A DNA stretch of 23,124 nucleotides from Ministeria vibrans ATCC 50519. Taxonomy: Eukaryota > Opisthokonta > Filasterea. The notes beneath the pieces are model-generated. The model had not been told where the DNA came from. It searched no databases and saw only the letters and a program-made list of their open reading frames with translations. The stretch covers positions 36,426-59,549 of the forward strand of contig CALSCP010000678.1 of NCBI GenBank assembly GCA_943704425.1, written 5' to 3'. The translations under genes were made by a program, and so were the position numbers. Positions 9,205-18,500 of this stretch are shown one piece after another; the first letter of the stretch is position 1; each line of letters starts with the position of its first letter.

Positions 9205-9275
9205 CTTTGTACTAATTACTATCAACTTTGTACTAATTACTATCAACTTTGTTCTAATTACGGAGTACTATCAAC
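9205..9275. repeat. 21-bp tandem repeat, three copies
   Basis: The unit ctttgtactaattactatca(a) starts at 9205, 9226 and 9247. The first two copies are identical; the third is interrupted by a ggagta insertion. The array lies 113 bp upstream of the hexosaminidase ATG on that gene's 5' side and could be promoter-proximal. No function is evident. Confidence 0.8.
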
Positions 9276-9424
9276 TCTGCGACTCTTGAGTTTGAGGCGA
9301 CGGTCGCTGTGAATCATCCAAATAAATTAAAAGTTTTCATTGATTACAATTAATAATTGGCGATAATGAAACGAACATGAAACAAAGATGACACACGGGG
9401 AGAAGTACATGTTCGAACGTTTTG

Positions 9425-9458
<34 letters not shown>

Positions 9459-9590
9459 ACACACACACACACATACACACACAAACACACATACACACAT
9501 ACACACATACACACATACATACATACATACGTACATACATACATACACACGCGCTTACTCACTCACTCACTCACTCACTCACACACACAG
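9425..9590. repeat. (AC)n / (ACAT)n / (ACTC)n compound microsatellite
   Basis: AC repeats with regularly spaced AT interruptions run from 9425 to about 9550, changing to ACAT units near 9515-9547. ACTC units run from 9556 to 9581, and AC units to 9589. The array begins right after the stop of the giant gene on its 3' side (stop 9599-9601, minus strand), so it probably forms much of its 3' UTR or flank. Confidence 0.95.
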
Positions 9591-9598
9591 TGTAACAG

Positions 9599-12500
9599 TC
9601 ACGAGCGCAGGGCCACTCCCAAGATGAGCTCACGTCCAAGCCGACGAGACACCCAGCGCACAATTTGAACGCGCACCGTCGCGGCATCAATGACACGCAC
9701 AATGCAAAGCCAGTAGCGCTCGCCCAGTCGCAGCGCACACTCAATCTCCTGTGCAGAAATGGGAAACATGTTTTTGTTCGCCTGCGTCGTTGTCTTCACC
9801 TCGACACAGACTTCGCTGTCGTCAGGACCGTCGTTGGTGTGAACCTTCAGATCAAAGGGCTCGCCCGTCTCACTCTCAGCATTGAGCCACGTCACGCGGG
9901 CATGCACCGTCGCCAGACAGCGCTGTGCATACTGCTCACCCCACCGGCCCAACTGCGCTGTCCCGTCGCAGAGACGCATCACCATCGCATCAGACTCAAG
10001 CATCGGCTCAAACGCGCCGCCACTTGGCGAAAGGTCCTCAAGATACTCCTCCATACTCTCCATGGGTGCGCTGGCCACATCCAGCCAGAACGACGATGCT
10101 CGATGCTGATCGGAACGATCCGTAGCTCGAGAAGACGACGACGAGGACGACGCAACCATTGGGAGCGACTCCGCCGCGCCGAGGTGCACACTATTTGGTC
10201 CACCCGTCGTTTTTGTTGTAGAGATAACATCTCCTTCGACAACAGGTACAACAGAGGATCCGCCTTCTTCAACGGGCGATTGGCTTGCATTCCGCTCAAG
10301 ATCGAAACCTTTGCTTGGCTCTGCGTTCCCGTTCGTTGTCACTGGCAGCGAAGGAGTACGACTTGCGTCGCCGCCAGTCGAGAGACCGGTACCCTCTGCA
10401 CCGCCGCCGCCACCACCACCACCACTGTCACTACCAACAGGACCTCTGCCACCTCTTTCAGCACCATCAGGCGCACCATCCACACCTACCCCGCCTATCG
10501 CGTACTGAAACCCTGTTGGGGGTGCCTGACCTAAGGCTTCGCCCTCCTTGCGCACCTCTCGCATGCGCTGCACCTGCAACACCAAGAGCGTGCTTGACAC
10601 ATCCTCATCACCATCAGCGTCGTCCGTGGTGGGTCTCGCCCGAGAGGAGCTCGGCAGACAAGTGTCCTTTGCAAGAAGAAGCGACGCCAGCTGCGCATCG
10701 AGCTCCGCCTTTTCGCTCGCGTCTTGCGTTTCCTTTTCGCTCTTAAACACCGCCAGTCGTTTGCTGGCCACACGCTGGTCACCCAACTCTGGATACAGCT
10801 CGTCAAGCAGGTAGTTGCGCAATTGGCAAACCCGCTCAGTCGTGTCCAAGGATGCTCGCACAAACACCTTCTGCGACGTAATATCCAACATCACGTTGCG
10901 CGCGCGCAGGACAAGCGGAGGAAAGCGCTCGCGCGTCTCGTCGTCACTGCCAAGCAGTAAAACCTCGTCAATTGCGGCACATGCGACAACGGCCAGCCCA
11001 TCCAAGGTCAACCGTGCGCTGGGCAGCTCAGTCGTGAGTCGAACCAACATCCCCATCAACGCCGCAACTTCCCTAGTCGCACTCACATCCACACATGCAC
11101 CACTCGTGCGCGCCTGAATCACCATAGAGCCAGCCAGCGGTCGCACACAAAGTTTCTCTTCAAGGAATCTGCTCAAGATCTTGTCCTTGTTTTGAACAAG
11201 CACGTCGCGATGAAATATCCGCACGGTGTGCTGCTCGAGCAACGTCAAGTCCAACTGCTCGGCCACGCACTCCGCCTCGCTCTTGGTCATGCCGGCAATT
11301 TCTTTTTGCATCAGCGTGACAAGATCAATGCGCACGTTATCCTCTCGCGAATAAAAATCAACGTCGCGCAAGGTCCGCCACATGAGATCTCCCTTTCCAA
11401 ACGTCGGCAAAATAGCCTCCCGAGCGAGACGCTCGCGTAACGATCGCCACTCTGGCCGGTCTGCCACGGTTGGTTGTGTCTCGCCGTCGCCATCGCTGTC
11501 GGGTTCATCAAGCAAAAAGACACAGTCACGCTGGGCACGCGAGTCGGAGAAGTCCCAGTTGCACAGAATGCGACAGACAGCCGTGAGTGCCTCTGCTTCG
11601 CTCAGTTCACCAGTTTGAAGTGCACTCACCGCAATATTCGCCAGTCGCACGTATTGGGCCACTGACGGACCGTCGGGTACGCCCAGAGACCCAAACAGTT
11701 GACTCGCAACATTGCCATAGTAGAACTTCAAAGAGCGCACGCGAAAGCCATTGACACGCAGTGTCTCAAGAAGGCGATCGCTGACTCCGGACGATTCCGC
11801 ATCAATAACGCCACTCATGTCGTGGCAGACACACTCCACAGGCGTCACAAAGGAGCCGGTAAGCATTCCAGTGGGTGCAACTCGACGCCCTGATTTGAAA
11901 GTGCCTCCTGGCCTGGCGGGGACAACCATCTCAGGATGGTTGGGCACAAATATACAGCGCCGCAATGCAACGAGACTCACAGCATCGTCGGGTGATGGGC
12001 TGTTGCGGCATGCCTCGCCTAATGCCTTGTAGAAAGTACACAAGGCCGCAATAGAAGGTGCACGGAAGGTATCGTGTCGGGCAAGCCACGCGTCAGCGAG
12101 GCTCAACAGCGACTCCACTGTGGCCTGGCGCGACGCCACTTGAAGCAGCACTGCTACGAGTGGGTCAGGACAGGGCTCACCCAGGTCCACGCCAAATGGC
12201 CGCACAGCATCGGCCGCAGAGCTGTCGGAGAGGATGAGATGGCGTGGGGCACACGCAAGAGGGGGGTACCAAGGCGCCGTCTGCAGGCGCGCGGAAAATA
12301 CCGAAGGCACCTTAGCTGCGGCAGGACATGACTCTGCGTCAGTGTCGCTGTCCATGGACCGCACACAAATCACAGCATGGGCACACTTGCGCTTGGTCGA
12401 TTCGTCCAGATGCTGCGAGAGACAATTGAGAAAGACATCGCCGTGACGTGCCGCCACTGAGGTCGAGAGTAAACCCTCGAGATCGGCCGGCACGCCATAA

Positions 12501-15500
12501 TCGTCAATGGTCACGTGCCAGACGGTAGGGGCGGCTTCTTTCTCGCGGTCGTCAAGGCGCAGTAGCTGGAGCACGGCGTCGTGGACCTCAGTCGACACGT
12601 TGGCATATCGCAAAGTGTGAGAAAGTTTAGCGACACCAAGTGCACAGTCGAGTTCAAGCTCTGTGCAGCGTGTCTCTGGCTGGGGAAAGGCAGTCACTCC
12701 CAAATGGTGAAACAACGTGTGCCAGAGTGAAAAATCTGCGTCGTTCTGGTTAGGCACATAGAGCGAGGACACACATGTCCAGTAGGGTGCCCACGTTGCA
12801 ACACCATAGCAGTCTTTCTGGGTCTCAAAAAGCGCGGGGAAGTGCAGGGCAGTTGGAGCCACCGAAAGCGATGTGCACTCACCGTCACTATCGACCAGCT
12901 GCGCGCCGGCTGCCTTCATCTCGTGCGCTAGCACCTGCAAGTCAATGGTGGCACAGCTGGTGACAGCAAATCGAAGCATTCCAACGAGAGTGGCGGAACC
13001 GAGCGACGGATGCGCCATGGCTGGAACGACGTGCTCGAGCACAAAGCGATCGGTTTTGAGCGACACCAGACCCAGACGACGCATCAGACGCATGGCGTCG
13101 GGACGCGTCGCAGCAGCACGGCGGAAGTGGGGATGCAAGAGAGACACGGCACCTTGGCGCAGGCGGAGCACTTCCTGGACAGCACTTGACACGGACGTCT
13201 CATTGGTGTGCAGGCCAACATCTTCGTAGACTCTTCCGGCCTGCGTGAAAGAGATCAGTCTGTCGGTGGCAAGGGGCACAAAGGATACAGAGCGCAGCTG
13301 CTGTTCAATGCGATGCAGCGACGACACGTTGCACTGCACAATGCGCTCGAGCATCCACACCAATAGAACACATGCGTCCGTCTCGTCGCTCTCCTCCAAG
13401 CACGCCTTACTGATGTATGGCAGCAGCGGAATCAGGAGAGTCTCGTCGACCTGTCGCACACCCAACGCCTTTGCAGTTTCAAGCGGAACGGCGATTCCTG
13501 ATCGCACAAAAGACAGTTTCAAATGGTGCTCCACCACCCGCTCGAGCGCATTCGCAATGCGTTTCTCAAGGTGCGGCACACGTAGCACACTTTGCGCGGG
13601 CTTCACGTAGACCTCGCGCGCAATGGGCACGCAGGCAACCTGGCGGAGCTGCGCATATATTTCTTGTGCTGTGGATGCAAAAAACTCGGTCAGCTGGCCA
13701 ACGGGAGCGGGCAGACTGGCGAAGAACACATTCATGGGATCGTCCAGGAGAGGCGTCTCTTCCTCCGTCGTCTCACATACCACTCCCTCGCGCTTTTTTA
13801 CATAGTCATCTTCGCCCTCTTCGTCCTCGCTGCTCTCATCACTCTCGTCCAGCACCAGCTGCACCGCTCGTCTCTCTATCTGCTTGCGCTGTGCCACACG
13901 CTCATCGAAAGCAAGCTGGCGCTCAACAAATGCAGCGCAGGCTGCCTCCACCGCACATGGTATCTTCTCACGCAGCCACTGGTTCCAGGGAGACCCCGAG
14001 TCGACAGCCTCGCGCGATGACGGCACTTGAAAGTCCCCCTGAACAATAAAGGCAAATCCATAGTCGCGCAGAGGAAGAAACGCAAAGACAGGCTGCGGAT
14101 GGACGTCGGCCAAGCGGATGGGAAAGGCCAAAACAAGCTCGGTCTCAAGTACACCGTCGCGCAGACCGTCGGGCGGCGTAAGCGGAAGTACCACAGTTAA
14201 CCACGACTGCACATTGGTGCGAGTGACCACCATAGACGCGTTGCCTTCGTCGTTGTCTGCAACCAGAGTGCGCTCTTCAATGTGGCGGAGTTGGCCGTCC
14301 GTCTCATCGCGACGAGTCATTTCCCGTCGAGTTCCCTCAAACTCGTCGACAATGACGAGTCGGCGCAAACGGTGAAGGAAGAGCAAAAGAGAGGTGTCGA
14401 TTTCGCTTAGTCGCTGCTTCAGTTCACACACAATAGCCTCGCGTGTGGTGTGAGCCGGTGTCATGTCGAGTGGCAGCTCAATGCGCGTAAAAGAGGCATC
14501 CGGATCCCAGCCAGGCGGGCTGGCTATGGGCTCCGGCAGTATGTAGCCAAGCCCGTGCGGCGCATCGGCATTGAACTCAAAGTGAAACTGTCGCGAATGA
14601 ATGCGCGGGCGCGACGAGACACGAAAGACCGACTTGAAGCCAATACCTTTGTTGCCGGTGTAGCCGGCCGCATTGCGCGCCTTCGTACTCTGGGCAATGT
14701 TGCAGAGCGCACGCACGTGCATCTCGGAGAAGCCCACCTCGTTGTTGGCAAAGACGACGGCGTCGTGGCCCAAACAGATGTCAAGTGAGGGCACGTCGCG
14801 CAGCCTTGCGTCGTAGTGGTTGTCATCGGCATTCTGAACCAGTTCAAAGACGAAGTGGATGTCCGTGGCATACAGCTCGGCTGCGAGGTTGCGAACAGAC
14901 CGCATGGTGAGAAGGCGCAGCGCCTTGAGCTGCTCACGCCCTTGTTCGTCCAGCTGCTCCTCAAGACCAGTGCCCAGACGCAGTGCAATCGCGGAGCACA
15001 CATCGCTGCACGACACATGCGAACGCAGTGCAGGCAAGGAAACCGTCGCTGGGGTGTCAGAGTCGATGGAGGATGTGGGTGCAATATTGATGGCAGTGGT
15101 GAGCGGAGAAGTGCTTGGAGCAGGTGTCAGGGTAGACTGCTGGGTAATCGAGAGCTTTGTCGGCAACGCATGCGATGGGCGTGCGCGTGTATTCAGCTGC
15201 GGCTCGGCATTGAACAGTTGTTCGACGTGAAGCCACTCAGGGACACGAAAATGGCCAGTGGCAGCCGCAAAGAGAGCCACACGCTCGTGCGTCGTGAGCG
15301 CGTTCTCGCCGATAAGCACAGCGACTGCACGACGCAGAGCAGCGTCTGTGGCAAGCGGCTGGATAAAGATGGGCACGATCAGCGTGTTGAAGAGCGTCGG
15401 TGATGAAGATGGGAGCGCGGAGGCAGCGTCGAGAAGTGTGGCGGCAAACTGAGTCTTGTCTTGGGACGGTGTCGCGCGGTGAAGAGGTACGGAAGGACGG

Positions 15501-18500
15501 AACATTTCCACAGCAGACGTAGTGGAGTGATGAACGGTAGCAGTGGCGACGACAATGGCGCATGCCTGGCGACCCTGGCGGTGCTTCAGAGCCTGCTCAA
15601 AGTCAACCAAAGTACACACGGATGGGGCCGGAAGGCGCACGAGCACAGTGCGCGATGATAGCCACGCCAGAGACACTCCACGATGGCCCATCAGCTCGCC
15701 CCGTTCAAACTCCACAAAGTCGGCGAGCGAGCAAGACAAAGTTGCGGCGTATTTTGTCGACCATGAGAGCAGGACATCCAGATCGACCAGGACAGGGGCG
15801 TGTTGAAGGGCATCCAGTGCCTGTGAGCGAAGCGTATCCCGTGTCTGTGCATCGTCAGCAGCGACCGCCGCATGCATATGAGATGATTGTTCACAAGAGT
15901 CCATAAAGCGGTCCATGTCAAGCACACACGAGTCTGCGCTAGAGCCAGAGACATTTGACGAAGCAGGGTGTCCTGTGGCGTGCAAATTTTGAGGGGTGCC
16001 CAGGTCTTCGAGTGTGGTGTAGAGCAGCGTGGCAGTCGAAACGGCGCCAACAATCTCATCACGGGACTGGAGAAGCAGCGAAAAAAGCGAGCCGACGTTG
16101 AGTGCGGCAAAGGATGTACATGAGAACTCGTGCACGACAGTCTCTTCGAGGCGCAGAAGGAGCGCAAGCGGACTGAGCGAGGAAGCATCTGATGCATCAA
16201 GGAGGGAGCAGAGCGCCGAAATAACACTGTCAAGCACGGCTGCACGGGTGGTACTGGCCAGTGTCTGCGTCATATCGATAGCGGAAGAAGTCACGTCTGC
16301 CGTGGGCGACGACGAGAGTCCCTGTGCGGCCGCACCAGCAGATGCTGTCGAGAGTAGACAAGTATCAAACGCAGATTTGAGGCGCGGGTGGGACGCCGCA
16401 AAGTCAACAAAAGAGCACGGGAGATCGGCGGTCACGTGCAGGCCAAGACGCTGCAGGAAGAGACTCTCGAGCAGCGTGAGGTTGTCAAGTGGAGAACGGT
16501 TGGACCAGTCAAGTGAGGAGCGCACAGCGTCAATGAGGTCGCTCTCAAGCTGCGTCGAGAGCCCCCCAAAGCAGAGCGAGTGTGCGTGTGCGAGCGCATC
16601 GGCATCGCGGCGCACGCTCGCCTGGTGGAGTCGATACATGTGCAGCGCATAGCGGACCAAAGCACTCAAATCGAGTGAGCGCAGCAGTTGAACGGGACGA
16701 AAGAGAGGAGAGCCCTTGGGAATGGTGGCCATCGCCGGCTGCGCCTTAGTGAGCGTCTCGAGCTCACGCTCCACCGTTACTCGGTCGATGGGCGCAAAGG
16801 TAAGGTGCTTCACAACTTGTTGTACAATCCGCTCCTTGGCCAGTAGCGCATCGGACTTGCCTGCTGAGTTGTTGTATTGCTCTTCTTCGTCGCTGCTGCT
16901 CTCTTCTTCCAGGTCGCGTTCCGCTTCACTGTTTCCATACTTGCCCGCTCCGCCCTTTCGCTTCCTGCGAGCAACACGTTTGTCGCCAGAAAGCGCAGTC
17001 TCGCCTCGATCGTCGCCGAGAAGAGCAGCCTCGGCCATAAGCTGTCGAGTGCTATTGTCAATGCTGCGGAAGAGCGAGACAAGTTCCAAATGGTCGTGTT
17101 CTGCATCGTCGTTGAGGCGCTGGGCCGCAGCCTCCGTCGACAGATAGGCAGACGTGAGACGAGCGCTCCTAATAAAGGCATTGGCACACTCGTCTCGAGC
17201 CCTCACTGCAACGGCGATGGAACGCATGCGGACGGCGCGCTCGTCAAAGTGAATGCCCCAGGAGCTGAGCAGACGCGCCGGGTCGGACAGGTCGGCGGAC
17301 GAGTCGCGGGAGAGAATAAACTTGAGGATACAGTCGATGAAGGGGATGCCGTAAGGGAGCTCAGGGGTGGACCGGAAGGCGCCTGTGTCGCGCTGGGTCT
17401 CGAGGAACTCCCAAAGGTCGCGGGAGAGGACGGGTGGGATGTCGTCGTCCGTGGAAATGGAAGGGGCGAGATCGAGAGCAAAGATGCGGCGCACGGACGG
17501 GTGGTTGACGAGTTGGCCAAAACCAAGATCGCAGACACGCGTAACGTTGGCGTCGCGGAAAAAATTGAGGTTGAGAATGGTGGCCTGGAGGCTGTGGAGG
17601 GTGCCAAGGGGAACAAAGTTGGAGAAGGTAAAGACGGTCGTGTTAATTGCATTGAACTGGTTGAGGAAGCTGTTGTGGATGCGATGGCAGAGGAGGCCGG
17701 GATAGTGCGCGCGAGAGGCGCGCAGTTGTCGGATGACACTGGTGAAGATAGGCTTTTGGGCAAAGGGCACTTTGGAGAAGGAGAGAGTTTGACGGAGGAG
17801 GTGTCGGGCCTCGCGACTGGCAGCGACGTCTATATCAGAGTCGGTATCGCTCGCAGACGCCCTGGACACCGAGCGTGTCTGCGGTGGTGTTGCGGGGTCT
17901 GGATGTGCAGAAGGTTGAGGGAAGGCTCGCTGAAGGGGTAGTAGAGGAGGGCCGGGCGCTGCACTCTCTGGTGCACGAAAATGTTTGGCAGCGATGTCGT
18001 CTGGATGTGATTGAGGGGTGGATGCTGCACTCTGAGGTAGGCTGGAAGGTGTGGCAGCAAGAATGTCTGACGGTAGTGTGGAAGTGGGTGCTGCGCTCTG
18101 CGGTGCACTGGGAGGTGTGGCAACAAGGAACTCTGACGGTAGTGTAGGAGTGGGTGCTGCACTCTGCGATGCACTGGGAGCTGCGGCAGCAAGAATGTCT
18201 GACGGTGGTGTGGGAGCGGATGCTGCTCTCTGCAATGCACTGGGAGCTGCGGCAGCAAGGATGTCTGACGGTAGTGTAGAAGTGGGTGCTGCACTCTGCG
18301 GTGCACTGGGAGGTGTGGCACCAAGGATGTCTGACGGTGGTGTGGGAGTGGGTGCTGCGCTCTGCGGTGCACTGGGAGGTGTGGCTGCAAGGATGTTTGA
18401 CGGCGGTGTGGAAGCGGATGCTGCACTCTGCAATGCACTGGGAGGTGTGGCAGCAAGAATGTCTGACGGTGGTGTGGGAGTGGGTGCTGCGCTCTGCGGT

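Noticed and set aside
9665-10534. 289-codon + strand frame
   Set aside because: It is antisense to the DUF3883 end of the giant protein and has no domain of its own.
16877-17941. 354-codon + strand frame
   Set aside because: It is antisense to the domain-bearing giant frame, has no recognisable domain, and GC-rich coding sequence commonly leaves such frames open.
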